Shown: positions 23,538-32,040 of the stretch, one piece after another
Layout: each line of letters starts with the position of its first letter
Position numbering within the stretch: position 1 is the first letter of the stretch
From: an uncultured Eubacteriales bacterium
GTDB taxonomy: Bacteria > Bacillota > Clostridia > Christensenellales > Aristaeellaceae
NCBI GenBank assembly: GCA_902790345.1
Contig: CADARO010000014.1
Span: 1 to 46,386, forward strand
Direction: 5' to 3'
Length of the DNA: 46,386 nt
Position numbers and translations under genes: made by a program
Notes under the pieces: model-generated
What the model was told of the DNA's origin: nothing
The model's database searches: none
What the model saw: only the letters and a program-made list of their open reading frames with translations

Positions 23538-24713
23538 TTATTCGGCCTTTGTCAGCTCGATGGGCCGAGCGGCGGCCATGGCTTCTTCCCAGTTCCAGTC
23601 GCCCTCGGTCTCGATCACGATGTAGGCCGTGAGCTTTTCCGGAAGGCGGCCCAGGCCGTCGTAGCCGGCGCTGATCCGGTCTGAATCTACGGCGTTTTCC
23701 AGCTCGGTCAGCGGCGCGCCGTTGTCGTCTGTCAGGATCACGTCGTACCAGGTGTCACGATCCGGCCCGGCGGGGAAGGCGTCGCCAGCCGCGTTCACGG
23801 TGAGATCGCCGTGCAGCGCGGACAGGCTGAGGGTGAGGGACACGGGCACGCCGTTGTACTCGCCTTTGCCGGCGTAGGTTATGAACGAGGCCTCGCTGCG
23901 GGTCACGGTGCACACGGCTTCCCCGGCCTGGCTGCGTTCGCTGCCCATGTAGAGCGTTTTGCCGTCGAACCAGTACCGGCTGACGCTCTGCCAGATGGCC
24001 ATGCGCAGCTCCAGCTGATCCTGATTTTGGATGGCCTCGGGCAGGGGCGTTTCCATCTCCCGCAGCACCAGGCACAGCCCGTCGTCGGAAAGCGCCTCCC
24101 AACCGGCCCAGGGCCCAATGTCCGTGCCGTCGCCGGCGGTGATGTGATCGCTGGGATACACCGTATAACGCGCGAAGCCATACGGCTCGCCCCGCTCCAT
24201 GGCCTCGCTGAAGGCGGCGATCACCGCCATGTCTTCCCCTTCCGCCAGGGGGCTGGGCATCTGACCCTCCGCCAGCGGATCCATGGCCGCCAGCTCCTCC
24301 TCCGTGGGGGTGTAGGCCTCCATGCGGGTGGTGTTCTCCATGGCGATGCCCACCAGCAGGTTCTGCCCGTCGTAATAGGCGCTGTCAAAGCGAATACTGG
24401 ATTGGCCCAGCGCCTCCGATTCCACGCTCAGGGGCGTCTGGGTGGCCGGGGCCGCGTCCTGGGCGATGGGGGCCAGCCGCGAATCCCGCTGGGCGAAATA
24501 CTCGAAGGCGTTCATGCCCGCCGCCAGCGCCGCCCCTGCCAGGGCCACCGCCAGCGCCAGCGCGAAGGCCAGACTCACTGTCATTTTCCGTTTCACCGGT
24601 TGTTCCTCCTCTTCGATGCGCCGCCGGACGCGTTCCCGGCGGGCCGGATCGGCATCCAGGGCGGCCAGCCGGGCGTCCATGGCCCGCTTCACGTCCCTTT
24701 CGTCAAACCTCAT
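23538..24713 (-). CDS. Membrane anti-sigma-factor-like protein
   Basis: The 391-residue protein has a short charged cytosolic head (MRFDERDVKRAMDARLAALD, 1-43), one membrane segment at 44-66 (MTVSLAFALALAVALAGAALAAG) and a large extracytoplasmic beta-rich domain. This layout and the overlap with the ECF sigma gene identify it as the probable partner that holds the sigma factor. ATG 24713 is supported by GGAGG nine bases upstream and overlaps the sigma stop by 11 bases. I see no zinc-binding ZAS motif; the extracytoplasmic part resembles DUF4179-type proteins. Confidence 0.75.
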   Translation of the reverse strand: MRFDERDVKRAMDARLAALDADPARRERVRRRIEEEEQPVKRKMTVSLAFALALAVALAGAALAAGMNAFEYFAQRDSRLAPIAQDAAPATQTPLSVESEALGQSSIRFDSAYYDGQNLLVGIAMENTTRMEAYTPTEEELAAMDPLAEGQMPSPLAEGEDMAVIAAFSEAMERGEPYGFARYTVYPSDHITAGDGTDIGPWAGWEALSDDGLCLVLREMETPLPEAIQNQDQLELRMAIWQSVSRYWFDGKTLYMGSERSQAGEAVCTVTRSEASFITYAGKGEYNGVPVSLTLSLSALHGDLTVNAAGDAFPAGPDRDTWYDVILTDDNGAPLTELENAVDSDRISAGYDGLGRLPEKLTAYIVIETEGDWNWEEAMAAARPIELTKAE

Positions 24714-25203
24714 GATACCATGCCTCCAGTTCATGCCGAAGCGCGTCCCGCGCCTTGTTCAGTCGTTTGAATACCGCCGATCGCGAGAGGCCCAGGGCCT
24801 CGGCTGTTTCCTCGGCCGACAGCTCCTGATACCATCTCAGCAGCGCCACTTCCTTCAGCCTGGGCTTCAGCCCCATCACGGCCCTGGTCACGGCGTCGTC
24901 CTGCCAGGTGAAGGGAGCGGAGGGCTCGGGCAGGTCGTCGGGGGTGGTGGATCGGTCCACGCGGCGAAACCACGCGCCGCGCCGCATGTCCTTGCAGGTG
25001 TTGATGGCGATGCGCGTGAGCCATGTCTTTTCCTGAGCTTGTCCGCGGAAGCGGTCGTAGCCCTTCCAGGCCTTCAGAAAGGTTTCCTGCACCGCGTCCT
25101 CGGCGAGCGCTCGATCGCCCAGGTAGGCATAGCACAGCCGCGTCAGGCTGGTTTCCCACCGCGCCATGGCCGCTTCCAGCCAGGCTGCCCGTTCGTCCGT
25201 CAT
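24703..25203 (-). CDS. ECF-type RNA polymerase sigma factor
   Basis: The 166-residue protein has region 2 (RLCYAYLGDRALAEDAVQETFLKAWKGYDRFRG, TWLTRIAINTCKDMRR) and region 4 with a helix-turn-helix (RWYQELSAEETAEALGLSRSAVFKRLNKARDAL). No other sigma regions are present. ATG 25203 is preferred over the in-frame GTG at 25224, because a likely transcription start falls near 25224. It is co-translated with the membrane anti-sigma-like protein, and probably controls its own operon. Confidence 0.9.
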   Translation of the reverse strand: MTDERAAWLEAAMARWETSLTRLCYAYLGDRALAEDAVQETFLKAWKGYDRFRGQAQEKTWLTRIAINTCKDMRRGAWFRRVDRSTTPDDLPEPSAPFTWQDDAVTRAVMGLKPRLKEVALLRWYQELSAEETAEALGLSRSAVFKRLNKARDALRHELEAWYHEV

Positions 25204-25230
25204 GGCCCTCTCAGCTCCTTTCACCCATTA

Positions 25231-25256
25231 GACGCGGGACGCAGGCTGTTTGTCCA
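25231..25256 (-). promoter_or_regulatory. Candidate ECF-type autoregulated promoter
   Basis: On the minus strand TGGACA (25251-25256) and CGTC (25231-25234) are 16 bp apart, upstream of the sigma gene and preceded by an A run. CGTC is a frequent -10 core for ECF sigma factors; the -35 match is an inference. Confidence 0.5.
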
Positions 25257-25274
25257 CTTTTTTTCGGGCCTTCC

Positions 25275-25303
25275 TTGCAAAAGCCGGAACGCCATGGTAG
25301 AAT
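25275..25303 (+). promoter_or_regulatory. Promoter for the zinc-ribbon gene pair
   Basis: TTGCAA (25275-25280), 17 bp, TAGAAT (25298-25303) with TGG before the -10. It is divergent from the sigma-factor promoter. Confidence 0.75.
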
Positions 25304-25347
25304 GTAACTGTTTCAATCTGATTCGAGGGATGGGGAGGTTTGTCGCT

Positions 25348-25770
25348 TTGTTCATCGTTTTTAAGCGCTATACGCATTCATTTTTGGCCACCTGTATCAG
25401 CGTTGTATCCACACTTTTCTATGTCCTGGGCGGCTTCATAGCCATCGGCTATATTCTGGATCTGGAGGGCTTGCGCCGGGACATGAGTCTTGTGGAAGCA
25501 ATTCTTGCGGCGGCTGTATTCATTCTGATCGGCTTCGGCGCCATGAAACTGGCCGAGCGCGTCGCCCTGAGAAAGCAGAAGAAGCTGGCGGTCAGAGCGG
25601 GAGCCTCCCGTCAGGCGGCTGGCGGTCAGGCTGCTTCGCGGCCCGCGCAGTCTCATCAAGCCGCTTCAACTCAGCGGCCCGCGCCGATTTCCGGCGACTT
25701 CTGTCCCAAATGCGGCCTCAGGCACGAGCCTGGCGACGCCTTCTGCGCGCGCTGCGGCGCGAAGCTGTGA
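25348..25770 (+). CDS. Membrane protein with C-terminal zinc ribbon
   Basis: The 140-residue protein has two membrane segments (ATCISVVSTLFYVLGGFIAIGYI and VEAILAAAVFILIGFGAM), a basic stretch, a Gln/Ala/Ser linker and a C-terminal zinc ribbon CPKCG ... CARCG of two CxxC pairs. TTG 25348 is chosen as the start because GGGGAGG (25332-25338) lies nine bases upstream; the in-frame ATG 25330 overlaps that site. The next gene, 27 bases downstream, carries a similar ribbon at its N terminus. The function is unknown. Confidence 0.7.
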   Translation: MFIVFKRYTHSFLATCISVVSTLFYVLGGFIAIGYILDLEGLRRDMSLVEAILAAAVFILIGFGAMKLAERVALRKQKKLAVRAGASRQAAGGQAASRPAQSHQAASTQRPAPISGDFCPKCGLRHEPGDAFCARCGAKL

Positions 25771-25797
25771 TTCTACCTGTGATTGTGGAGGTACAAG

Positions 25798-26862
25798 ATG
25801 AGCGAAGGCAACTACAGCTACAAATTCTGTCCCAAATGCGGTGCGAGGGCCAATTCGGACAGCGCGTTCTGCGTGAAGTGCGGCGCGCCTCTGCGTCCGT
25901 CGAACACGGAGACGAAGACCTCTGCTCAGGGGTCAGGTCAGGCGGCAGCGAGTCAGTCGGCGGCGAAGCCCCAGCAGAAAAAGGGGAGCGCGAAAGGCGC
26001 GATTGTCATGATCGCCCTTGCCGCGTTGGTCGTTTGGGCGCTGTTCAGCGGGTCCACGCAGCATTATAAAGACTATCCTTCAGCGGGCGCGCATGTGCTG
26101 CCTCAGATGCTGAAGCATGATGAGACTTTGTATGTTTCCATGAGCACGGCCGACTACAATCCCTTCCTCGGCGGACAATCCCTGGCGGATAAAATCCTGA
26201 CCGAGGCGGAGCGGTACAGCGGAAAGGCCGCGGAAGGCGAGCGGCTGGGCCTGCTTTGCTGGCCCACCCAAGTCGAAACCTATCAGACCGGCAAGAAGGG
26301 CGACGTATACGACCTCAATCTCAAAATTCACATGCAGTATTTCCTGACGGAGGCGCAGGACAAGGAGTTGGCGGCCTCTGTTCAGAGCATCCTTTCGGGG
26401 CTTCGTCTGGATGGCCTGAGCGATTATGAGAAGGTGCGCGCGATCTACAACTACATTTGTGCTCATGTGACTTACGACTACGACCGGCTGGAGGATGACA
26501 GCGATGTGCTCAAGTATACCGCCTACGCGGCGGTGAAGCGTGGAACCGCGGTGTGTTCCGGCGTGGCCGACCTGTTCTATTATCTCGCCAATTCGGCCGG
26601 CGTGGAGACGCACATCAAGACCAACACCATCCACGCCTGGAATTTTGTGAAGCTGGGCGGCAAGTATTATTATCTGGACGCCACCTGGGATCTGGGCAAG
26701 AATGAGGCCAACTACGACTATTTCCTGAAGGGCAGCGTCGATTTCCAGCATTACGGCGGTATCCTTATCGGTCTGCACGGCGCCGGCAACCTGCTCACGA
26801 ATACGGATAAGGGCTATGATTTCAGCCACTATGAGTACGGCAGTCCCTTGAACGACAGATAG
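25798..26862 (+). CDS. Zinc ribbon-membrane-transglutaminase-like protein
   Basis: The 354-residue protein starts with a zinc ribbon (C11, C14, C25, C28), then a Gln/Ala/Ser linker, one membrane segment (67-84) and an outside domain. The outside domain ends in a transglutaminase fold with C253 (GTAVCSGVADLF), H279 (IHAWNFV) and D294 (LDATWDLG). It is thus a membrane-anchored envelope enzyme with a cytosolic metal-binding tip, a different architecture from the secreted protein at 599. GGAGG stands six bases before ATG 25798. It is probably an operon partner of the preceding zinc-ribbon protein. Confidence 0.8.
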   Translation: MSEGNYSYKFCPKCGARANSDSAFCVKCGAPLRPSNTETKTSAQGSGQAAASQSAAKPQQKKGSAKGAIVMIALAALVVWALFSGSTQHYKDYPSAGAHVLPQMLKHDETLYVSMSTADYNPFLGGQSLADKILTEAERYSGKAAEGERLGLLCWPTQVETYQTGKKGDVYDLNLKIHMQYFLTEAQDKELAASVQSILSGLRLDGLSDYEKVRAIYNYICAHVTYDYDRLEDDSDVLKYTAYAAVKRGTAVCSGVADLFYYLANSAGVETHIKTNTIHAWNFVKLGGKYYYLDATWDLGKNEANYDYFLKGSVDFQHYGGILIGLHGAGNLLTNTDKGYDFSHYEYGSPLNDR

Positions 26863-26911
26863 CGCCTTGCTCAGGGGCGGGAAAACCGATGATCGGCGTG
26901 GGGAGGCAAGT

Positions 26912-27568
26912 ATGATCGATCGAATTCGCGTCTGTGACGACCTGGCCCGGGCGGCGGAGGAACTGGGCGTTTTGCCCTTCTTTCGCAGCGGCGTGCCGGG
27001 CTGGTCGGTGGAGGAGCGCATCGACCCGGCGGTGTGGTTCACCGGCGAGGAGGGCCCCTGGGAGTGGAAAGGGCAGCTGGCCTTTGACAAGCGCTGCGTC
27101 TATGGCAAATTCATTCGGAACAAGACGGCCTTTGTGAGCCCGGAGGCCTTTCGGGATCTGGCAAACTGGCGGCGCGGGGGTTATTCCTTCGAGGCGCGGC
27201 TGGACGAGGGGCTGGTGCCCCGGGCGGAGCGGCTGCTGATGGAGTACATATCCGCTCATCCCTGCGCCTTGTCTCGGGACGCGAAGCGGGGCTGCGGCGT
27301 GGTGGAGGGCTACGACGGCGCGCTGACCCGGCTGGAGATGCAGACCTACATTGTGAACGCGGATTTCCGCTACAGCATAGACAAACACGGCAAGCCCTAC
27401 GGCTGGGGCGGCGCGGTGATCTGCGCGGCGGAGGACTGGCTGGGGGAGGAGGCCCTGGCCCTGCCGGACGGGCGGACGCCGGAGGAGTCCTTCGAGCGGC
27501 TGATCGCGCGGGTGAAGGCAGGGCTGCCGGGTGTTGACGAGGCGCTTTTGCGGCGCGTGATGAGGTAG
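26912..27568 (+). CDS. AlkZ-related protein of unknown function
   Basis: The 218-residue protein contains GVLPFFRSGVPGWSVEE, GPWEWKGQLAFDKRCVYGKFIRNKTAFVS and DKHGKPYGWGGAV. From memory, this pattern belongs to a clostridial family named AlkZ-related for distant similarity to the winged-helix DNA glycosylase AlkZ. Whether it acts on DNA is unknown. ATG 26912 follows GGGGAGG. It lies 49 bases after the transglutaminase-like gene and is followed by hairpins. Confidence 0.6.
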   Translation: MIDRIRVCDDLARAAEELGVLPFFRSGVPGWSVEERIDPAVWFTGEEGPWEWKGQLAFDKRCVYGKFIRNKTAFVSPEAFRDLANWRRGGYSFEARLDEGLVPRAERLLMEYISAHPCALSRDAKRGCGVVEGYDGALTRLEMQTYIVNADFRYSIDKHGKPYGWGGAVICAAEDWLGEEALALPDGRTPEESFERLIARVKAGLPGVDEALLRRVMR

Positions 27569-27598
27569 GGAAGGGGAGACGGAAAGTTAGAGGCGCTG

Positions 27599-27621
27599 TT
27601 TTTGTCTCTTCGAGACAAAAA
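27599..27621. terminator. Hairpin terminator after the AlkZ-related gene
   Basis: TTTTTGTCTC (27599-27608) pairs with GAGACAAAAA (27612-27621) around TTC. The A/T ends allow termination mainly on the minus strand and weakly on the plus strand. Confidence 0.6.
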
Positions 27622-27628
27622 GGCGCTT

Positions 27629-27715
27629 AAAAAGCGCGCCCGGATCCGACGGAAAGCGATGTCGGATTCGGGCGCGTGTATTTATGGACGCGTTCCCTTT
27701 CGGGCGCGCTTTTTT
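27629..27715 (+). terminator. Terminator region with two competing hairpins
   Basis: The segment AAAAAGCGCGCCCG (27629-27642) can pair over 14 bp with CGGGCGCGCTTTTT (27701-27714), which ends in a T tract. The overlapping 27635-27650 pairs instead with 27661-27676 over 16 bp. The two structures exclude each other. Confidence 0.6.
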
Positions 27716-27808
27716 CAGACTAACTGGAATTCCCCATTCCCCATTTCCCATTCCCCATTGCGGCGGTGAGCGCAGCGAGGCGACGCCAAAGGGACTGAGT
27801 CCCTTTGG
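27716..27808. repeat. Intergenic repeat copy with ATTCCCC-rich end and a hairpin
   Basis: CAGACTAACTGGAATTCCCC begins at 27716 and continues with CATTCCC units to about 27759. It is nearly identical to stretches at 19133-19177 and 35513-35555. It is followed by a perfect hairpin, CCAAAGGGA (27786-27794) with TCCCTTTGG (27800-27808). No gene is visible between 27569 and 27847. Confidence 0.65.
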
Positions 27809-27847
27809 AATCCCCCGGCCGCTGCGGCGGGGTTTGGGGTTTCGCGT

Positions 27848-29266
27848 TTACGGTTTGCCGGCCAGCTTTTCGATGGCGTGGGCGAAGATCTTTGTGCTCA
27901 GGATGAACTTCTCCCAGTCGATGTACTCGTCGGGCATGTGGCAGGTGTCCACGTCGCCGGGGAAGCAGATGCCGAACGCCACGGTGTTGGGCATCATTCG
28001 GGAGTAGGTGCCGCCGCCGATGGCGATGGGGTAGGCGGGCAGGCCCGTCACGTCGTGATAGACCTCCAGCAGGCCCTTCACCACCTTATGATCCTTGGGC
28101 ACGTAGTGCACCCCGTGCCCGCCCGTCCGGCGCACCGCCAGGGGCGTATCGCTCAGCGCCATGCACATCTGCCCCAGGATCTTCTCCTCGTTGGTGGCCA
28201 GCGGCCAGCGGATGTCCAGCGTCACCCGCAGCTGCGTGCCGTCGAAGCGCAGCAGACCGATGTTACAGGTCAGCGGGCCGCATTCCTCGTCGTCTGTCTT
28301 GATGCCGGCGGATTCGCCGTGGCCCTCCGTGCCGAATTTGTCCGCCATCGCCGCCACGGCGTCCTTGATGCCGCCGCCCGCGCCGATGCGCTTCAGCGCC
28401 TTGAACAGCAGACCCGCCGCGTTCAGCCCTAGATGCGGCAGCGACGCGTGAGCCTGAACGCCCACGGTTTCGATCTGCGCCCGGTTTCCTTCCAGCTCGG
28501 TCACGTTGATCTCATAGGCCATGGCCTCCGGCTCCATGACGGCCAGGCGCGACCTGATTTCCTCGGCGGAGACCTTCTCCGTGCCCACAACGGCCCGGGC
28601 GGTGCCGGGCACCACGTTGGAGCGAATGCCCGCGTTCAGCTCGTAGATCGGGATCTCGGCGTCGGACTCACCGTCGCTCACGGCGCTCAGCAGGATGCCG
28701 ATGCCGCCCTTCTCGATGTTGATGAGGGGATAGTCCGCGTCCGGCGAGAAGCCGTAGTCGGGCATTTTTTCGTGCGCCTTGTAGTAGCGCATGCCCCGCA
28801 TCCCGGATTCCTCGTCCGTGCCCAGGATGAGCCGCACGCCGTCCTTCAGCTCGATGCCGGCTTCCTTCACCGCCCGCATGGCGTACAGCGCCGCCACCGC
28901 CGGGCCCTTGTCGTCCTGCACGCCCCGGCCGTACACCTTGCCGTTCTCCCGCTCGCAGCCGAAGGGATCGTGGGTCCAGCCGTCTCCGGCGGGCACGATG
29001 TCCAGGTGCGCCAGCATGCCCATGGTCTGCTCGCCCTGCCCCAGGTTGATTTCGCCGGCGTAGCCGTCGATGTTGCGCACGGAGAAGCCCATCTTCTCCG
29101 CGTCGGACAGCGCCAGGTCGAGAACCTTTCTCACGTTCTCGCCGAAGGGCTTGCCTTCTCCAGCCGAGGGAGACGAGGGCGAGTCGATGGCGATCCAGTC
29201 CTTGAGCGTCTGGTAGATGTCCTCCCGCCAGGATTCGATCAGTTCGTCAATTTTCTGGTTGTACAT
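27848..29266 (-). CDS. pepV: Dipeptidase PepV-like M20 metallopeptidase
   Basis: The 472-residue protein is a di-zinc M20 peptidase that cleaves dipeptides, and some tripeptides, in the cytosol. Visible ligands are H87 and D89 (LAHLDIVPAG), bridging D119 (GRGVQDDKGP), E152/E153 (GTDEESG) and D176 (SPDADYP). CHMPDEYI near the end supplies the last His. The length and the order of blocks match PepV. CGGAGGAAG precedes ATG 29266. It lies 20 bases after the acetyltransferase gene and may be its operon partner. Confidence 0.92.
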   Translation of the reverse strand: MYNQKIDELIESWREDIYQTLKDWIAIDSPSSPSAGEGKPFGENVRKVLDLALSDAEKMGFSVRNIDGYAGEINLGQGEQTMGMLAHLDIVPAGDGWTHDPFGCERENGKVYGRGVQDDKGPAVAALYAMRAVKEAGIELKDGVRLILGTDEESGMRGMRYYKAHEKMPDYGFSPDADYPLINIEKGGIGILLSAVSDGESDAEIPIYELNAGIRSNVVPGTARAVVGTEKVSAEEIRSRLAVMEPEAMAYEINVTELEGNRAQIETVGVQAHASLPHLGLNAAGLLFKALKRIGAGGGIKDAVAAMADKFGTEGHGESAGIKTDDEECGPLTCNIGLLRFDGTQLRVTLDIRWPLATNEEKILGQMCMALSDTPLAVRRTGGHGVHYVPKDHKVVKGLLEVYHDVTGLPAYPIAIGGGTYSRMMPNTVAFGICFPGDVDTCHMPDEYIDWEKFILSTKIFAHAIEKLAGKP

Positions 29267-29286
29267 GGTGATCTTCCTCCGTCCTG

Positions 29287-30099
29287 TTATTTGCTGATTT
29301 CCTCATAGAGTTCTCTGGGGATCGGCTCCGCCGAAACGCAGAGGTCGCGATCCGCTTTTGCCCAGATTCTTCTGCAGGTATCCGTCATTTTCCGGCAATC
29401 GCAGACGTACACTTTTGCGTTTCCCAGCCGGGAATAGGTCACGGCGCCGGTATACTCGAAGGCTTCCTTGTAGTTCGGATAGTATTCTGAAACGCATCTG
29501 TCCGACGCGGCTGTAAAATGCGAGTGGAACGGAGGGGATTTCAGAATCCTTCCATCGTAGTCCACGATCGTGATCTCATAGGGATTAGGGTTCAGTCTGT
29601 CCGGGATTCCGAGCCGCTCATCCACGGAATGGAGATATGTATTGCGTTCATGCCCCACGCCGACCAGGAGGACCTTCCCGTTGGCCTCGTAAAGCCGGCT
29701 GAGGCAACTGCCCAGCGGCGCGGGAGACGCGCAGTTTTCTTCTCCCCGCACGAATTCGGCCGCGCCTTTGCCAAACGCCGCCACAGAATGGGTCGGATGC
29801 AGGGACCGCACCCCGTCCTTCCGAAACGCCGCGACCTCGGCCAGCGTTCCAATGTCGGGCACGGTGGACCTGACATCGTAGTACGGCGACTCTCTCCAGA
29901 CCTTATTCCATGTATGGGTGGGCACAATAAAGAGCCCGTCGCGCAGGTACTCGCGGAACGCGTCGATCAGGCCGTCCGCGCCGTTCTCAATTCTCCCGAT
30001 GGAGCGCAGGGAACAGTGAATGGTCACTGTGTCATCGGGTTGGATGCCCGCGCCTTCCAGAAAGGTGAAAATGTCATCCTTCGTTATCAATTCAACCAC
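29287..30099 (-). CDS. AAC(3)-family N-acetyltransferase
   Basis: The 270-residue protein matches the aminoglycoside 3-N-acetyltransferase (AAC(3), YokD-like) fold: TVTIHCSLRSIGRIENGADGLIDAFREYL, FIVPTHTW, RSLHPTHSVAAFG and LLVGVGHERNTYLHSVDE. Chromosomal members often act on unknown amines rather than antibiotics, so resistance cannot be concluded. The start is GTG 30099 with AAGGG just upstream. Base composition looks less GC-rich than the flanking uvrC and pepV, hinting at a separate origin. Confidence 0.85.
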   Translation of the reverse strand: MVELITKDDIFTFLEGAGIQPDDTVTIHCSLRSIGRIENGADGLIDAFREYLRDGLFIVPTHTWNKVWRESPYYDVRSTVPDIGTLAEVAAFRKDGVRSLHPTHSVAAFGKGAAEFVRGEENCASPAPLGSCLSRLYEANGKVLLVGVGHERNTYLHSVDERLGIPDRLNPNPYEITIVDYDGRILKSPPFHSHFTAASDRCVSEYYPNYKEAFEYTGAVTYSRLGNAKVYVCDCRKMTDTCRRIWAKADRDLCVSAEPIPRELYEEISK

Positions 30100-30135
30100 A
30101 TGCCCTTCATTTGCCTTTCAAGCAGTGATTCCGAA

Positions 30136-32040
30136 TCATTGCCCCTCGTTGGTCTCCCGGTCGGGCGCTTTTTCAGCCTCCCCTTTCGCCCCGCGCAGGA
30201 AGTCGTAGATCACCTGCGCCGTCTGCTTGGAGATGCCGTTCACCTGGCAGATGTCCTCGATGGACGCCGCCTCCAGCGCCTCCATGGTCTCAAAGTGCTT
30301 GAGAATCGCCTTCTTGCGCACCGGGCCCACCCCGGGGATCTCGTCCAGCCGGGATTTGAGGGCCGCCGCGCCTCGCAAGGAGCGGTGATGGGAGATGGCG
30401 AAGCGATGGGCTTCGTCCCGCACCCGCTGGATCAGGTGAAGCGCCGGGCTGTGCTTGTCCAGCAGGATGGACTGATCCTCCCCGGGCAGCACGATTTCCT
30501 CCAGCCGCTTGGCCAGGCCGAACATGGGGATGTTCAGCCCCAGCTCGTCCCGGGCGGCCAGGGCGGCCTCCAGCTGGCCCCGTCCGCCGTCGATGAGGAT
30601 CAGCTCCGGCAGGTCGGAGAACTTGCCGCTCACCGGGTCCAGGCCCTGCGAGAGCCTTTCCTCCCGCTCCTCCAGGCCGTGCTTCAAGCGCCGGGAGATC
30701 ACCTCGTTGATGGAGGCGAAGTCGTTTGCCCTCTCCACGGTCTTGATGCGAAAGTACCGGTAGTCCCGGTTGGCGGGCCGGCCGTTGATCATCACCACCA
30801 TGGAGCCCACCGACTGGGCGCCCTGGGTGTTGGAGATGTCGTAGCCCTCGATGCGGCGGGGGAATTCGTCCAGGCCCAGCACGTCGCGAAGCTCCTCCAG
30901 CGCGCCGATGGTGCGCAGGCGGCTGTTGGTCAGCTGCTTCTCCCGCTTGAGGGCGGCGTCGTTGGCGTTCTTCACGGCCATTTCCACCAGCTGCCGCTTC
31001 TCGCCCCGCTGGGGCTGGGACACGGCCACCTTGGAGCCCCGCCGCTCGGCCAGCAGCTCGGACAGCGTGTCCGCCTCCGGCAGGGCGTGGCTTACGAGGA
31101 TTTCACGGGGCGGCACGCTCTCCTCGGAGTAGTACTGCAGCATGAAGGAGGTGAGGATCTCCTCGGGCGGTTCGTCCGCGGCCCGCTCCAGCACGTGGCT
31201 TTCCGAGCCGATCATCTTGCCGCCCCGCACCATCACGATCTGCACGATGTCGTCGTCGCCGCATGTCACCGTGGCCAGCACGTCCTGATCGCCGCCGCCG
31301 GTGACAATGGCCTTCTGCTTCTGCATCACGGAATCCACCGCCGCCAGTCGGTCGCGATACACCGCCGCCCGCTCGTAGTTGAGGGACAGGGCGGCCTGAC
31401 GCATCTTCTCGGTGAGCTCCGCCCGCACGGGCTGGTCGTTGCCCCCCAGGAATTCCAGCACCCGCTTCATGATCTCGTGATAGCCCGCCTCGTCGATCTT
31501 GCCGGCGCAGGGGGCGTGGCACTGGCCGATCTCGTAGTGCACGCAGGGGCGGTAGGTTTTGCCGTCGCCGATGTCCCGCTTGCAGGTGCGGATGGGGAAC
31601 ACCGTGCGCACCACATCCAGCATCTCCCGCACCACCGTGGCGCTCATGAAGGGGCCGAAGTACTTGGCGCCGTCCTTGGCGGTTCGGCGGGTCAGGTCCA
31701 CGGTGGGGAAGGGCTCGTGCATGTTCACGCGGATGTAGGGGTAGTGCTTGTCGTCCTTTAAGAGGATGTTGTACCAGGGCTTGTGCAGCTTGATGAGGTT
31801 GCACTCCAGAATGAGGGCCTCCAGCTCCCCGTCCACCAGCACGATGTCGAAGTCGTCCACCTTCTCCACCATGGCCCGCACCTTGGGCGTGTGGTTTTTG
31901 CTCTCGTGGAAGTACTGCCGCACCCGGTTTTTCAGGTTTTTCGCCTTGCCCACGTAGATGATCTTTCCGTTCGACTTCATCAGGTAGCAGCCCGGCGAGT
32001 CCGGCAGGTTTTCGATCTTGAGCTTGAGCGCGTCTGTCAT
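30136..32040 (-). CDS. uvrC: Excinuclease ABC subunit C
   Basis: The 634-residue protein makes the two incisions of nucleotide excision repair. The GIY-YIG nuclease is at the N terminus (GCYLMKSNGKIIYVGKAKNL, about 17-36), with the four-cysteine region at CKRDIGDGKTYRPCVHYEIGQCHAPCAG. A UVR-type UvrB-binding region lies near 200-235. The RNase H-like nuclease follows (GYDISNTQGAQSVGSMVV, ILIDGGRGQLEAAL) and helix-hairpin-helix motifs end it (IPGVGPVRKKAILKHF). The start overlaps the DUF4129 stop by ATGA. Confidence 0.97.
   Translation of the reverse strand: MTDALKLKIENLPDSPGCYLMKSNGKIIYVGKAKNLKNRVRQYFHESKNHTPKVRAMVEKVDDFDIVLVDGELEALILECNLIKLHKPWYNILLKDDKHYPYIRVNMHEPFPTVDLTRRTAKDGAKYFGPFMSATVVREMLDVVRTVFPIRTCKRDIGDGKTYRPCVHYEIGQCHAPCAGKIDEAGYHEIMKRVLEFLGGNDQPVRAELTEKMRQAALSLNYERAAVYRDRLAAVDSVMQKQKAIVTGGGDQDVLATVTCGDDDIVQIVMVRGGKMIGSESHVLERAADEPPEEILTSFMLQYYSEESVPPREILVSHALPEADTLSELLAERRGSKVAVSQPQRGEKRQLVEMAVKNANDAALKREKQLTNSRLRTIGALEELRDVLGLDEFPRRIEGYDISNTQGAQSVGSMVVMINGRPANRDYRYFRIKTVERANDFASINEVISRRLKHGLEEREERLSQGLDPVSGKFSDLPELILIDGGRGQLEAALAARDELGLNIPMFGLAKRLEEIVLPGEDQSILLDKHSPALHLIQRVRDEAHRFAISHHRSLRGAAALKSRLDEIPGVGPVRKKAILKHFETMEALEAASIEDICQVNGISKQTAQVIYDFLRGAKGEAEKAPDRETNEGQ

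Noticed and set aside
19951-23625. 1224-codon plus-strand open frame opposite the phage genes
   Set aside because: It is antisense to terminase, portal and scaffold genes; long antisense frames are expected at this GC content and the product is low-complexity His/Gly/Ala/Val sequence.
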